Shown here in pieces: positions 53,901 through 56,549 of a DNA stretch of 64,000 bases; the stretch's first letter is position 1; each line of letters opens with the position of its first letter. Made by a program: the position numbers and the translations under genes. This DNA comes from Tridacna crocea (Eukaryota > Mollusca > Bivalvia > Cardiida > Cardiidae): positions 20,961,235 to 21,025,234 of the forward strand of contig OX031069.1 of the NCBI GenBank assembly GCA_943736015.1, given 5' to 3'. A model generated the notes under the pieces. That model did no database searches, was not told where the DNA came from, and worked only from the letters and a program-made list of their open reading frames with translations.

Positions 53901-56549
53901 GATAAAGAGATAAAAGATATATGCATGTATCAACCCATTACTAAACAATCCTTATTTTTTACGACCCTGAGAAAGAAGCATTGGTAAAGGAGAAAATACT
54001 GGCAACCGGCATTTTCTGCGCTTCTCATTATGCAATGAAAACTGAATGAAATTATCAAACCAAAAACATACATATATACACGTAGATAAATCTTTATCGC
54101 TCCATCTTGAATTTAAAGTCATGCTATAAATGTACAACAGTGACAGCTTGCTTTTCGGACACTCAGTATTTTATCGTATAACTACTGTTTTCCCAGTTCA
54201 ATAATGCGCATCGCACGCAGGTAAAGAATTAGGTATGAGTGACATTATCTCCCGCTAGATGGCATTCTACAAATACTCGTCTGTCTAGTTTGGGCATCCT
54301 GGGTACAGAACCGAACCACCTTTCTACTCGACAACCGTTACTTTGAATTCCAAACTCGAATAAACTCGAATAAACATATACACAACAAAACGCTACGTGG
54401 TGCGATTCATTCAGCTATATGATCAGCAGTTTGAGATATGTGGAGATAAACAGGCCTGATTTTTCCTGAAACGTATTGATAAAAGCCATTTTTTCCATTG
54501 CTACTTTATAACGCGTATTATTACAATCTCGTCATATAAGACAGGTCGAATCTTCGAAGAATATGACATGAGCAGATATTATATTTCATGTGGTGTCTAT
54601 TTTTAGAAATGTTATGGGTAAAGAAATGTCGTAATTTAAGCTGGGGAGAATTATTTCCCCGTCTCAGTGAATATTTTCCTCCTGCCGAAAATAAGGAACT
54701 ACTTTTAGTTTAAAAGTGGCATTCGTTGACAAAAAAATCAGAGGAAATATAATACATAATTTATTTCATCAGCTTGTGGTTAATATGGGATATATTTGCC
54801 TCAAAAGGGAAGTGTCCGCGAAAATAATTCGTGCCTTACGGCATTCGTTATTTTCGCGGACCTTTCTCTTTTTCGGCAAATATTTCCCCATATTAACCAC
54901 AAGCTGATGAAAGAAACTCTATTTATTTTGTGCTTTTTGGCAGTTTATCGACTTATATTGTTCAATAATACATGGTTCCGACCTGAAAAAAATACCGATT
55001 TTACTTTCAACTCTTCAATTGAAGGCAGAAACAGTACTCTCCGGACAGTAGTTACCAAGGTACACTGGCAAAGTCCACGTAAAACGCAGATAATCTACCC
55101 TGATACACGATTCCGATGTTTTAGCCATTTTTTTTTTTTTTTTTTTTTATCCACTCTGCAAGTGATTTCAAAACCTCATAAAGCCGAGGCCCAGAAGCTT
55201 GAGTCGTTAGCGTACAGGACTTGAGAATAACAGGTCGCTGGTTAATTCCCGGCTAGGCCTATTTCTTTCCCAGGATTGATGATCGTCACTGCGGCAGAAT
55301 TCAGTCCTCTCTATGGTTCAAGACTTTAGTTTGCATCTTCTGAACCCTTTCCCAAACGAAAAACATTTCTGGACTAGACCAAATTGAAAGCATTTGCAGA
55401 CTACAATTCAACTCTTGCTGAAAAGATGATTTATGTCTATGATAGGGTAGAAAACATTGTGGGAAAAGGAGAAAATGCTGGTTACCAGCATTTTCTCCTT
55501 TTCCCACAATGTTTTCAAAAGGCTACTATTCCAGACCCGTAAAAACCAGGGATTGTTTGGGAAAGGGTTAATGGGAGGACTATCTCTCTTGTGTGGGCAC
55601 CGTGTGTCTCCCCGGTTACCGGCATTTTCTCTCTTTCCTACAAGAATTTCTACTTTTCACAAACAACTCTCATTCGTTTAGCCGCTTCGCATGCGTCGTC
55701 TACAGAGATTTTTATCCTTATCCTGCTAAATAAAGAAGATGATCCTCTCAAGCCGACGGAAAAGATCCAAATATTGTTGTTTCAAGGGTATTTTTTGTGG
55801 AGGAATATACATCTCGTTATTTCTTTGCCATACGACAAACTTTTAGGCTGGTCCAAATTGAAAGCATTAGCAGACGACAAAATAAATGTGACTGAAAAGT
55901 TGAAATTTGGTTTTGAAAGGGTATAAAACATTGTGGGAAAAGGAGAAAATGCTGGGTACCCAGCCTTTTCTCCTTTTCTCCCAATATTTTCAAAAGGCTT
56001 CTTTCTCAGCGTCGTTAAAAGTCGGGATTGTGTGGTAGAGAGTTAATGGACAGTGTAGATCCCAGATCAGACTACACCTTCTATGCAGTCTGATCTTGAT
56101 CTACGCTGGCCTCAAAAGGTCAGCGAGTCGCGCTTGATAGTCGAAGAGTTAATATGAATGGTGTAAAAAATGGCTGTCTGATAAGGTTTTTGATTTCCGC
56201 CTTGGATAGCCTTTGCAGGCGATGTTGATTAAAATCAGTCTGCACAACACTTGCAACCTGATTCCGAATCTACAACGTCCGTTTTCTGGTACTAAGGTTC
56301 AACCCAAAGCTTGTTCCATTCAAATGAAAGATACTTTTCAGTTCTGAGAAAAGTCAGTTCTGTTTTGGTGGCAGCCTAAAAGTTAATGAACTATTTCTTT
56401 GTAATTTTAGTTACAGGTTTCAGTTGACAGCGTCGACGGTCATCATAGAAAAGCGAGATAAAAAGGAGAAATTGAAGGGAAACGCAAAATTGTTACATCA
56501 AATAATGAACGCATACGTCAATTTGATGCTTAAAGGATGTCAAAACTGA
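723..56549 (+). CDS. C3: Complement C3-like thioester protein, 3' half (15 exons)
   Basis: This is the C-terminal 665 residues of a complement C3-like protein, a secreted plasma or hemolymph protein that binds covalently to microbial surfaces after activation. Coding exons are 723-888, 7345-7422, 8613-8793, 19621-19784, 21893-22048, 27798-28012, 29099-29260, 30716-30803, 31851-31928, 33037-33145, 39306-39416, 42563-42676, 51956-52045, 53655-53802 and 56411-56549. All introns are GT-AG, and donor and acceptor phases agree at all 14 junctions, totalling 1 base plus 666 codons. Domain order is the late thioester domain, CUB end, MG8, then C345C/netrin-like with terminal GCQN. C3/C4 rather than alpha-2-macroglobulin or insect TEP is indicated by the C345C domain and by the PVIHREM, LTAFVLISL and YDYYKP motifs. 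The protein is longer than human C3 over this span because of an acidic insert in exon 7. The N-terminal half lies outside the window. Intron lengths range from about 0.9 to 10.8 kb. Confidence 0.93.
874..876 (+). other. C3: Thioester-domain catalytic His codon
   Basis: CAT encoding the His of PLPVIHREM. In C4B (LSPVIH) and C3 (DAPVIH) this His catalyses transfer of the thioester acyl group to hydroxyls; C4A has Asp at that place. Its presence predicts ester-forming, carbohydrate-reactive chemistry. Confidence 0.8.
889..1446. other. C3: Intron 1, 5' part
   Basis: AT-rich intron between exon a and the Harbinger element. Short T runs; no exon or repeat recognised. Confidence 0.6.
1447..2034. 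repeat. Left terminal and subterminal repeats of Harbinger element
   Basis: After the terminal repeat, about 570 bases are dominated by variants of ATTACGCAC, GTGCGTA and ATCACTGAC. The same words recur in opposite orientation at the right end. Such arrays are probable transposase or Myb-partner binding sites. Confidence 0.75.
2041..2048 (+). promoter_or_regulatory. TATA-like box for Harbinger transposase
   Basis: TATAAAAG lies 58 bases before the most likely transposase ATG at 2107, immediately after the subterminal repeats. Confidence 0.55.
2107..3400 (+). pseudogene. Harbinger transposase (DDE_Tnp_4 type), two frameshifts
   Basis: Starts MNPQRRDVMVFLLQ, with an Arg-rich stretch, then SFQNFMRMPPDMFDELVQRL and LAITLRHLASG-type motifs of PIF/Harbinger transposases. 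The catalytic core follows: first Asp in VIGAIDGKHV (about 2660-2690), second in YFLVGDDAF (about 2925-2950), and Glu in VVENTFGILANRFQ (about 3045-3080). The frame moves by one lost base near 2597-2600 and again near 2922. Reading crosses from the frame of 2107 to that of 2679-2957 and then to that of 2933-3400. Homology is continuous across both joins and no GT-AG intron is suggested, so I call these deletions, or assembly errors. It would encode roughly 430 residues, normal for the family. Confidence 0.88.
3401..3569. other. Intergenic DNA within Harbinger element
   Basis: Short AT-rich sequence after the transposase stop, ending in the SINE target copy CCTACAAATTTC (3558-3569). Confidence 0.5.
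3570..3798 (-). repeat. tRNA-derived SINE nested in Harbinger element
   Basis: On the - strand it begins GGGTCCTG with an A-box-like GTGGCTCAGTGGTA and a B-box GGTTCGAGCC, both within the first 70 bases, so the head is tRNA-derived. The body holds the widespread molluscan SINE motif seen on + as GTTTTATGCCGCTTTCAAC, and the tail is (CAAA)n. It is flanked by near-identical CCTACAAATTTC / CCTACAAATTCC (3558-3569, 3799-3810), a target-site duplication. Confidence 0.85.
3905..4130. repeat. T-rich low-complexity tandem repeat
   Basis: Imperfect repeats of TTTCATTTTCTTATTTTC and variants, inside the Harbinger element between its two genes. Open frames here only encode Phe/Leu runs and are not genes. 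Confidence 0.8.
4281..5735 (-). pseudogene. Harbinger MADF/Myb-like DNA-binding protein, frameshifted
   Basis: Partner protein that helps Harbinger transposases enter the nucleus and bind ends. The likely start is ATG 5733-5735 (MPPKKARLPSKTRVQKKK). A one-base shift near 5600-5625 leads into the main frame (5617-4754). It holds a Pro/Asp/Glu-rich stretch, a Lys-rich patch, and a MADF/Myb-like domain with conserved Trp residues (LMEWMAEHDEVW, KQIWAAKADEMGL, IMGWWKSIKDWYVRL), then KKRRKKE and FIKYVADSL. A further one-base loss near 4770 moves to the 4775-4281 frame (DEYKKMRMKICTLI). That part has Gln-rich eight- to nine-residue repeats of the type PVQQYQQQQ, encoded by CAG-type repeats at 4573-4655. 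Decayed or misassembled. Confidence 0.8.
5820..6267. repeat. Right terminal and subterminal repeats of Harbinger element
   Basis: Arrays of GTGCGTGATTCGTCAGTGATTC-like words mirror those at 1460-2030 in inverted orientation, ending in the terminal inverted repeat. Confidence 0.75.
5836..5843 (-). promoter_or_regulatory. TATA-like box for MADF/Myb-like gene
   Basis: TATAAAAA on the - strand, about 100 bases before the ATG at 5735, in the mirror-image position to the transposase TATA box. Confidence 0.5.
6271..7031. other. C3: Intron 1, 3' part
   Basis: AT-rich intron between the Harbinger element and a hairpin MITE. No exon recognised. Confidence 0.55.
7032..7260. mobile_element. TTAA-flanked hairpin MITE, family A (variant stem)
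   Basis: Bounded by TTAACCCTTTACCCCATA and its inverted form ending GGGTTAA, i.e. TTAA plus CCCTTTAC ends as in piggyBac-type elements. The centre is a long palindrome (about 7132-7204) around GCTCGTCACGAGC. The outer layout matches other family A copies but the stem sequence differs. It ends 84 bases before exon b. Confidence 0.75.
7345..7422 (+). CDS. C3: C3-like exon b: thioester domain
   Basis: Encodes 26 residues containing the C3 hallmark LTAFVLISLLEC in phase 0/0. It directly follows HREMI as in vertebrate C3. A G-rich run (7474-7490) lies about 50 bases after the donor GAG|GTAAGT. Confidence 0.93.
7423..8439. other. C3: Intron 2
   Basis: Contains a G-rich run (7474-7490). No recognisable gene or RNA. 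Confidence 0.5.
8440..8610. repeat. C3: Long inverted repeat abutting exon c acceptor
   Basis: Arms of about 70 bases, left from TAATCAACTGGTTATTTTT and right ending AAAATAACCAGTTGATTATC, pair almost fully. The match extends through CTATTTAC to the base before the splice acceptor AG (8611-8612). Looks like a hairpin MITE. Confidence 0.75.
8613..8793 (+). CDS. C3: C3-like exon c: thioester domain
   Basis: Reads from DLERTKRKAVQYLESQ through the NNPYLLAITTYALAMAKSP helix, matching the C3 region ITKAGDFLE..TVAIAGYALA. Donor is AAGA|GTAAG, phase 1. The acceptor AG at 8611-8612 abuts a long inverted repeat (8440-8610) that contains the pyrimidine tract. Confidence 0.93.
8900..9096 (-). repeat. 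tRNA-derived SINE, degraded
   Basis: The - strand starts CTGGCCGAGCTCAGTCAGTA (A-box-like) followed by GGTCGCCGGTTTGATCCTC (B-box-like) around 9094-9035. The body is diverged. Confidence 0.6.
9097..11155. other. C3: Intron 3, upstream of LTR element
   Basis: AT-rich, with a G run at 10038-10048. No coding or RNA feature that I can support. Confidence 0.5.
11156..11709 (-). repeat. 3' LTR of the gypsy element
   Basis: 554 bp. Begins TGTTACGAGTCAGGC on + and ends GTACATAACA. It contains AATAAA on the - strand at 11218-11223. Confidence 0.93.
11710..11722 (-). other. Polypurine tract
   Basis: AAGGGGGGAAGTG on the - strand directly abuts the 3' LTR, as expected for plus-strand priming. Confidence 0.8.
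11932..13029 (-). pseudogene. Retrotransposon RT (distal part) and RNase H
   Basis: 365 residues starting MCTDYRKVNSVTKTDSFPIP, continuing the RT from the frame cut at 13323. Visible are KVMPFGMKNSPATFQ, the polymerase box AYIDDVIIYS (about residue 98), LGMAGYYRKF and RNase H motifs LAVDASDVGIGAVL, YSTIEKECLALI and KGKDNIIPDALSRV near the end. Intact except that its N-terminal fingers lie beyond the inserted MITE. Confidence 0.93.
13065..13323. mobile_element. MITE inserted in the RT region, 9-bp target duplication
   Basis: 259 bp with perfect terminal inverted repeats of about 60 bases, beginning CATCCTCGGATACCCC. It is flanked by CTAATATAC at 13056-13064 and 13324-13332. A 9-bp duplication and long TIRs suggest a Mutator-like origin. 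Because TIR plus duplication total 268 bp and a stop lies inside, it ends the upstream frame at 13262. Confidence 0.9.
13262..16912 (-). pseudogene. Retrotransposon gag-protease-integrase-RT N-terminus
   Basis: 1216 residues from ATG 16912. Order: N-terminal gag leader; Glu/Arg-rich coiled coil (about 75-150); gag core with IRLVPPFQEKEVDKYFLHFE; CCHC zinc knuckle CNYCKKPGHLVSEC (about 372-386); aspartic protease with RDTGASQSL (about 459) and LLLGNDL; integrase HHCC (ESPMSGHLG, CKTCHTCQ, about 717-755); integrase DDE core with ILIDCVGP, SVQSDQGSNF and GALERFHQTL (about 782-878); GPY-type module RYFGPYTIDKK; then RT start YRMNPLKQKYLQDEVKYLL. The last residues, from SSDTPGSPYL on, are translated MITE. 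No chromodomain is visible. Confidence 0.93.
17137..17154 (-). other. Primer binding site, tRNA-Pro type
   Basis: TGGGGGCTCGTCCGGGAT on the - strand, five bases inside the 5' LTR. It is the 18-base complement of the tRNA-Pro 3' end known as a retroviral primer site. Confidence 0.85.
17160..17713 (-). repeat. 5' LTR of the gypsy element
   Basis: 554 bp. On the - strand a TATA-like TATAAAAGG lies at 17505-17513 and AATAAA at 17222-17227, a plausible promoter-to-polyA order. Confidence 0.93.
17505..17513 (-). promoter_or_regulatory. LTR TATA-like box
   Basis: TATAAAAGG about 200 bases into the 5' LTR on the - strand. Confidence 0.5.
17718..18370. other. C3: Intron 3, between LTR element and fold-back repeat
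   Basis: No gene or repeat recognised. Confidence 0.5.
18371..18963. repeat. Fold-back satellite with AGCTCAAC motif
   Basis: About four head-to-tail units of 85-110 bases built on GAGCCAGCTCAACATTCCAG occupy 18371-18800. An inverted arm (about 18822-18963, CTGGAATGTCGAGCTGGCTC) can pair with the left end. Likely a fold-back transposon. Confidence 0.8.
18964..19620. other. C3: Intron 3, 3' end
   Basis: AT-rich sequence leading to the exon d acceptor TTATACCAG. Nothing recognised. Confidence 0.5.
19621..19784 (+). CDS. C3: C3-like exon d: thioester domain
   Basis: Encodes NFLYWGDG, SIETTAYALLALL and IVRWLTFHR ending in GSFKTTQ, matching C3 VEATSYALLALL and VVRWLNEQR. The first two bases complete the Asn codon begun in exon c. 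Donor is CAG|GTAGCT, phase 0. It lies 10.8 kb after exon c because the intron contains the LTR element. Confidence 0.94.
19900..20228 (+). repeat. tRNA-derived SINE (family 2)
   Basis: A-box-like TCAGTCGGTAGC and B-box-like GTTTCGATCCCGG in the head (19930-19985). The body contains GATTCATTCCTCTCCCACCG, and the 3' end GCGGCGATAAACACC is followed by (AATC)n. The same body recurs near 55.2 kb and 61.0 kb. Confidence 0.8.
20312..20503 (-). mobile_element. Hairpin MITE, family A
   Basis: TTAACCCATTACCACACAATC at the left and the inverted counterpart ending GGTAATGACTTAA at the right. The central stem GGAAAAGGAGAAAATGC is eroded. Orientation is opposite to most copies. Confidence 0.7.
20504..21454. 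other. C3: Intron 4 sequence
   Basis: Contains a short GACAGA-type run (20755-20800). No gene recognised; the open frame at 21024-21314 has no family resemblance. Confidence 0.5.
21455..21688 (+). repeat. tRNA-derived SINE (family 1)
   Basis: A tRNA-like head from GGGCTCCTGGATGGTTTAGT, then the molluscan SINE body ending ATCGCCGTGATATAAATGAA and GCGGCGTAAAACACCATTCC. Same family as the SINE at 3570-3798, opposite strand. Confidence 0.8.
21893..22048 (+). CDS. C3: C3-like exon e: end of thioester domain and start of CUB
   Basis: Reads DTIIGLQALSEY then a beta-rich stretch ending LLKIIKD, equivalent to C3 ATFMVFQALAQY and the following CUB strand. It is 52 codons in phase 0/0 with acceptor TTTCAG and donor GAT|GTAAGC. 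Confidence 0.9.
22175..22325. repeat. Diverged inverted repeat
   Basis: GTAAAAAGGGACCTTTTGG pairs loosely with AAAAAAGGTCCCCTTAAC around a GC-rich centre (GTCAGACTGCACGATTTGCG). Probably an old hairpin MITE. Confidence 0.5.
22326..22888. other. C3: Intron 5 sequence
   Basis: No gene or repeat recognised. Confidence 0.45.
22889..24845 (-). pseudogene. Decayed, internally deleted relative of the gypsy element
   Basis: A left LTR fragment (TGTTACGAGTCAAACG, about 22889-23010) jumps directly into sequence matching the protease-integrase spacer of the intact element (KMAKKAI-type region, 23040-23180). It then runs back through protease and gag remnants to a gag start at 24582 (MSFDLEIFIA; 24093-23899 holds ITNHLRLVLPFQEQEVDKYL). 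A primer-site relic lies at 24724-24741 and a right LTR stub to about 24845. Integrase, RT and RNase H are deleted and many stops are present. It has diverged much more than the 11-17 kb copy, so it is an older member of a related subfamily. Confidence 0.8.
25209..25714. mobile_element. Hairpin-ended MITE, family E, copy 1
   Basis: An inverted repeat of about 65-base arms (GGTCAGGTGGCAGGGGACTT ... AAGTCCCCTGCCACCTGACC) is followed by a body bounded by TTATTATACTGCAAAG (25366-25381) and its inverse CTTTGCAGTATAATAA (25695-25710). An inverted copy lies at 30070-30513. Confidence 0.75.
25715..27797. other. C3: Intron 5, 3' part
   Basis: AT-rich, with a T/A run at 26471-26500 and ATT-type trinucleotide repeats around 27660-27710. 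No gene recognised. Confidence 0.5.
27798..28012 (+). CDS. C3: C3-like exon f: CUB domain end
   Basis: Begins IPVKDGKERKLFVEVRGKG, the CUB strand pair (C3: FTVTAEGKGQGTLSV), then the SGRLVIDYRYNR strand and a Cys before FRINDGTSEIEIF. Donor AG|GTAAAT is phase 2 and the junction codes Arg with exon g. The strand pattern supports CUB, but this is the least conserved exon of the set. Confidence 0.86.
28100..28160. repeat. Short hairpin repeat, family D
   Basis: GTATAGATCAAGATCAGGCT pairs with ATTTGATCTTGGATCTACAC. Other copies lie near 28630-28690, 33937-34003, 56050-56115 and 63530 onward. Confidence 0.6.
28170..28440. mobile_element. MITE family F, copy 1
   Basis: Carries AATATTTCCCCATATTAGCC, CACAAGCTGATGAAATAAAC and AGCTTAAATTACGACATTTC. 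The same words occur in opposite orientation at 54610-54920. Confidence 0.6.
28465..28720. repeat. Diverged hairpin repeats, including a family D copy
   Basis: GGTCAGCCTGTGCGAACTGC / GCAGGCTGG at 28478-28510, then a family D hairpin at 28630-28690 (ATCAAGATCAGACTGG with AGTCTGATCTTTAGCT). Confidence 0.5.
29099..29260 (+). CDS. C3: C3-like exon g: acidic Cys-rich insert with RKKR site, start of MG8
   Basis: Starts with NCDNCGCEGDD (CxxCxC), runs through an Asp/Glu-rich stretch (INDEEDHIE), then ARKKR at 29196-29207, and ends LHCIRFNIS, which aligns with C3 MILEICTRY at the start of MG8. The basic tetrapeptide is a furin-type consensus placed where C4 alpha and gamma chains separate. Human C3 has no such site here. 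Frame continuity with both neighbours (phase 2 in, phase 2 out) shows it is genuine coding sequence. Confidence 0.9.
29196..29207 (+). other. C3: Putative furin-type processing site RKKR
   Basis: Four consecutive basic codons Arg-Lys-Lys-Arg inside a hydrophilic acidic stretch, just before the MG8 Cys. This is the position of the alpha/gamma cleavage in C4. Cleavage itself is inferred. Confidence 0.6.
29261..30069. other. C3: Intron 7, 5' part
   Basis: Nothing recognised. Confidence 0.45.
30070..30513. mobile_element. Hairpin-ended MITE, family E, copy 2 (inverted)
   Basis: Reads in the opposite direction to copy 1: ATTATTATACTGCAAAG (30073-30089), the ACGTGCAACAT...CCATTTTGGATGC-type body, then ATAATAAATTCGTTGTACGG and GTCAGGTGGCAGGAGACTT. 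The terminal hairpin is partly eroded. The two copies flank exons f and g. Confidence 0.75.
30716..30803 (+). CDS. C3: C3-like exon h: MG8
   Basis: Encodes SIDNRVHGMSVVDVGLETG, matching the C3 MG8 strand with MSILDISMMTGF, then VTVVEKDLVA. Acceptor is TTTCAG and donor GCG|GTAAAT, phase 0. Confidence 0.9.
30804..31850. other. C3: Intron 8
   Basis: Contains a short inverted repeat GCAGTGCACAGTGCACGGC at 31139-31157. No gene recognised. Confidence 0.45.
31851..31928 (+). CDS. C3: C3-like exon i: MG8
   Basis: 26 residues, LKEKGVIDNYEMPSDGKG then FFIMYLDG, matching the C3 VDRYISKYELD..NTLIIYLDKV segment. Phase 0/0 with donor GGT|GTAAGC. Confidence 0.9.
31929..33036. other. C3: Intron 9
   Basis: AT-rich; TATATAT-type run at 32166-32200. 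No gene recognised. Confidence 0.45.
33037..33145 (+). CDS. C3: C3-like exon j: end of MG8
   Basis: Reads ITSEPKKISFKLEDELG and then TVAIKVYDYYKP, matching C3 AVKVYAYYN. The Cys that precedes LAFKV in human C3 is not present. Donor G|GTTAGC, phase 1. Confidence 0.91.
33937..34003. repeat. Short hairpin repeat, family D
   Basis: GGAACAAGATCAGGCT pairs with CTGATCTTGGATCTATACT. Confidence 0.6.
34136..34360. mobile_element. Hairpin MITE, family A
   Basis: TTAACCCGTTACTACACAGC to GTGTGGTAAAGGGTTAA. The centre is a palindrome with two 24-base arms around one T (GCTGGTTACCAGC core, 34250-34298). Confidence 0.85.
34387..34624. mobile_element. Hairpin MITE, family A (second of a close pair)
   Basis: TTAACTCTTTACAAAACG to TTGTGTGGTAAAGGGTTAA. 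The central stem (GAAAAGGGGAAATGC ... GCATTTGCTTC) is imperfect. Only 26 bases separate it from the previous copy. Confidence 0.8.
34625..35920. other. C3: Intron 10 sequence
   Basis: Has a direct duplication of TTATTACTTTCAAAAC (35189-35204, 35224-35239). No gene recognised. Confidence 0.45.
35921..36445. mobile_element. Long-hairpin MITE, family G, copy 1
   Basis: Arms around ATATTTGAAAATATTACCGA (centre about 36005), then a body with CCGTGGCATACCCCTCCCGC and CGCGCAATTTACCTAGGCAA. Near-identical to 41150-41592. Confidence 0.8.
36446..37828. other. C3: Intron 10 sequence
   Basis: No gene or clear repeat recognised. Confidence 0.45.
37829..39004. repeat. Transposon-like block of ~160-bp tandem repeats
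   Basis: Begins AGCTCACCTGAGCACAACAT and ends near TCAGGTGAGCGATCC, an inverted pair. Inside are about six imperfect units of roughly 160 bases with CTCTGAAACCGCTGATCAGA, ATTTCACAGAAATGTTCCTT and CATGGCTCTGGTGAATGGGG at positions near 38104, 38260, 38422, 38597, 38750 and 38913. Open frames inside are repeat translations. Confidence 0.85.
39306..39416 (+). CDS. C3: C3-like exon k: anchor region
   Basis: Begins EYECRKFYG (C3: SCTRFY), continues FQCEDDDGKK and ends MCTCLD (C3: LCRCAEENC). The Cys spacing matches the C3/C4 anchor preceding C345C. Phase 1/1. Confidence 0.92.
39417..41149. other. C3: Intron 11, 5' part
   Basis: Holds an imperfect direct repeat (AATTTCTTGTTCCAAACAGTGTCACATGA / AATTTCTCGTTCCAAACAATGTCACATGA type, near 40857 and 40959). 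No gene recognised. Confidence 0.45.
41150..41592. mobile_element. Long-hairpin MITE, family G, copy 2
   Basis: Arms of about 78 bases, AATAGAGGATATTTGTTTTT ... AAAAACAAATATTCTATTT, pair almost perfectly around GAGTGGCGCAGCCACGAG. The same body as 35921-36445 follows. Confidence 0.85.
41645..42165. repeat. Diverged relative of the 37.8-39 kb repeat block
   Basis: Shares GGATGTTCCTTGGGTGA, AACTCTGGTTACCATAGCAACC and CTTCTTCTCTGAAAC words with the block at 37829-39004, with a second unit on AGAGCTTTGATATTT. Confidence 0.6.
42170..42320 (+). repeat. SINE 3' fragment
   Basis: Contains TATGACCTTAGCTGTTAAAG and GGCGTTAAACCCCAATACAA, a common molluscan SINE tail. No tRNA head seen. Confidence 0.6.
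42563..42676 (+). CDS. C3: C3-like exon l: entry to C345C domain
   Basis: Reads NVCPKPNEGEFRIAEYRN then KKLRDYTCNPDKANL, corresponding to C3 ENCF..RLDKACEPGVDY. The donor TTGG|GTAAGC at 42677 is chosen because only it joins exon m in the netrin-domain frame. A second donor, CCGG|GTAAGC, lies 44 bases downstream (after 42720). Confidence 0.88.
43490..43870. repeat. Diverged hairpin repeat, family H, copy 1
   Basis: Shares GTACACTGCAAAACCAGTCC, ATATTTTGGACGAGG and TTCGGGACTCTAGCCTCG with 57720-58600. Confidence 0.6.
44107..44335. mobile_element. Hairpin MITE, family A
   Basis: TTAACTCTTTACCACACAAG to GTGTGGTAATGGGTTAA with the palindrome core GCTGGTTACCAGC at 44242-44254. Confidence 0.85.
44630..44810. 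repeat. Imperfect tandem repeat, ~70-bp unit
   Basis: About three units with CTCACATGTAATAGAGATAT and CATATGTGAAAACGA-like words. Confidence 0.65.
44870..44975. repeat. (CT)n simple repeat
   Basis: CTCTCT-rich run, purest at 44947-44974. Confidence 0.9.
45325..45942. mobile_element. Non-autonomous element family B with nested hairpin
   Basis: Matches 62350-62713 and 63114-63443 on both sides of an insertion at 45613-45880. Words include AATTTGCTATGACTAAAAAT, AATTATCATTTATAAATCTA and, after the insertion, AAGAAATTTTATGCAGTGCT. Confidence 0.75.
45613..45880. mobile_element. Hairpin element nested in family B copy
   Basis: Outer inverted repeat TATGGAGTGCAACACACGAA ... TTTTCACGTGTTGCACTCCA. 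Inside is a GC-rich palindrome (GATTAGCCTGCGCTGTCCGC ... GCAGGCTAATCCGAGACGAC). It has high GC compared with its surroundings. Confidence 0.8.
46000..46650. other. C3: Intron 12 pyrimidine-rich stretch
   Basis: C/T-rich at 46050-46230. Long open frames on both strands have no recognised domain; probably decayed repeat. Confidence 0.4.
46650..47480 (-). pseudogene. Decayed zinc-finger-like coding sequence
   Basis: On the - strand 47360-47100 reads LIETWGPMDDHVLKTHVSRD then VPYRCQLCMFKCQTKQQMHH, a CxxC...H-x-H finger. Just upstream in another frame is a second CxxC (AYMCLVCQK). Frames break repeatedly and no start or stop structure is evident. It may be part of the neighbouring retroelement or an independent gene relic; function unknown. 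Confidence 0.5.
47650..50560 (-). pseudogene. Decayed Ty3/gypsy-like retroelement
   Basis: Read on -, from right to left: gag relic (50550-50050, with GEFAYSQLPES and DLVRRL); a zinc-knuckle-like IKCFSCKAYLG near 49745-49710; a protease-like region (49190-48960, FETMKPEGRETLTKTSKLVG and DDGLLVVDIL); and RT motifs near 48230-47700 (PWASPIAPVKKMDEG, CVDYRNVNDF, SGYFQIPLKQEDIPK, NNAASTFQRTMEMAL) spread over several frames with stops. No LTRs found. The order gag-PR-RT is standard gypsy, so it is a different lineage from the 11-17 kb element. Confidence 0.75.
49471..49673. mobile_element. MITE family C, copy 1
   Basis: Ends CTGGGCCCGTATTCACCAAC and its inverse GTTGGTGAATACAGGCCC; the centre is an inverted repeat (CACAACTTCTGATTGGC ... 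GCAATCAGAAGTTGTGTTAC). It is inserted in the decayed retroelement. Confidence 0.85.
50600..51955. other. C3: Intron 12, 3' part
   Basis: AT-rich; no gene recognised. Ends in the T-rich tract of the exon m acceptor. Confidence 0.45.
51956..52045 (+). CDS. C3: C3-like exon m: C345C/netrin-like domain
   Basis: In frame with exons l and n it reads AMAVKITKVTVSLQEKS then MQAVVLENIHQG, matching the C3 VYKTRLVKVQLS strand. A second frame is also open through this 90-base exon and contains three Cys. The acceptor has a long T tract ending TTCAG. The intron before it is 9.3 kb and holds a decayed retroelement. Confidence 0.88.
52046..53654. other. C3: Intron 13
   Basis: Contains (TTTG)n at 52789-52812 and a C-rich run at 53479-53504 capable of forming a G-quadruplex on the - strand. 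No gene recognised. Confidence 0.5.
53655..53802 (+). CDS. C3: C3-like exon n: C345C/netrin-like domain
   Basis: Encodes TAPLKEEDEIELFMGIHCAN and GLKLKEGNMYYIISKDG, matching C3 [23 protein letters not shown]. The donor CT|GTATGT gives phase 2 and joins the terminal exon in frame. Reading past the donor would instead hit a stop after a short hydrophobic run. Confidence 0.9.
53932..54045 (-). mobile_element. Family A MITE fragment
   Basis: CAACCCATTACTAAACAATC and GAGAAAATACTGGCAACCGGCATTTTC; the other end is missing. Confidence 0.6.
54605..54925. mobile_element. MITE family F, copy 2
   Basis: GAAATGTCGTAATTTAAGCT at the left, then a hairpin around GTGCCTTACGGCA (GTCCGCGAAAATAA ... TTATTTTCGCGGAC, 54811-54861) and CACAAGCTGATGAAAGAAAC at the right. 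Confidence 0.7.
55190..55325 (+). repeat. tRNA-derived SINE (family 2), truncated
   Basis: Head with GAGTCGTTAGCGTACAGGAC and TGGTTAATTCCCGG; body TTGATGATCGTCACTGCGGC, AATTCAGTCCTCTC; cut off by a MITE at 55342. Confidence 0.7.
55342..55571. mobile_element. Hairpin MITE, family A
   Basis: TGAACCCTTTCCCAAACG to GTTTGGGAAAGGGTTAA. A palindrome from ACATTGTGGGAAAAGGAG to CTCCTTTTCCCACAATGT has arms of about 30 bases around one T. Confidence 0.88.
55816..56046. mobile_element. Hairpin MITE, family A
   Basis: Body TTAGGCTGGTCCAAATTGAA, stem GGAGAAAATGCTGGGTACCC, right end GTGTGGTAGAGAGTTAA. The left TTAA is eroded. Confidence 0.8.
56050..56120. repeat. Short hairpin repeat, family D
   Basis: GTAGATCCCAGATCAGACTA pairs with AGTCTGATCTTGATCTACGC. 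Confidence 0.65.
56411..56549 (+). CDS. C3: C3-like exon o: C-terminus and stop codon
   Basis: Reads YRFQLTASTVIIEKRDKKEK to LMLKGCQN then TGA. The terminal GC-x-N resembles the C3 end FGCPN and C4 GCQV; this Cys closes a disulfide in the C345C fold. I cannot place the 3' UTR end: no AATAAA is evident within the next few hundred bases. Confidence 0.9.
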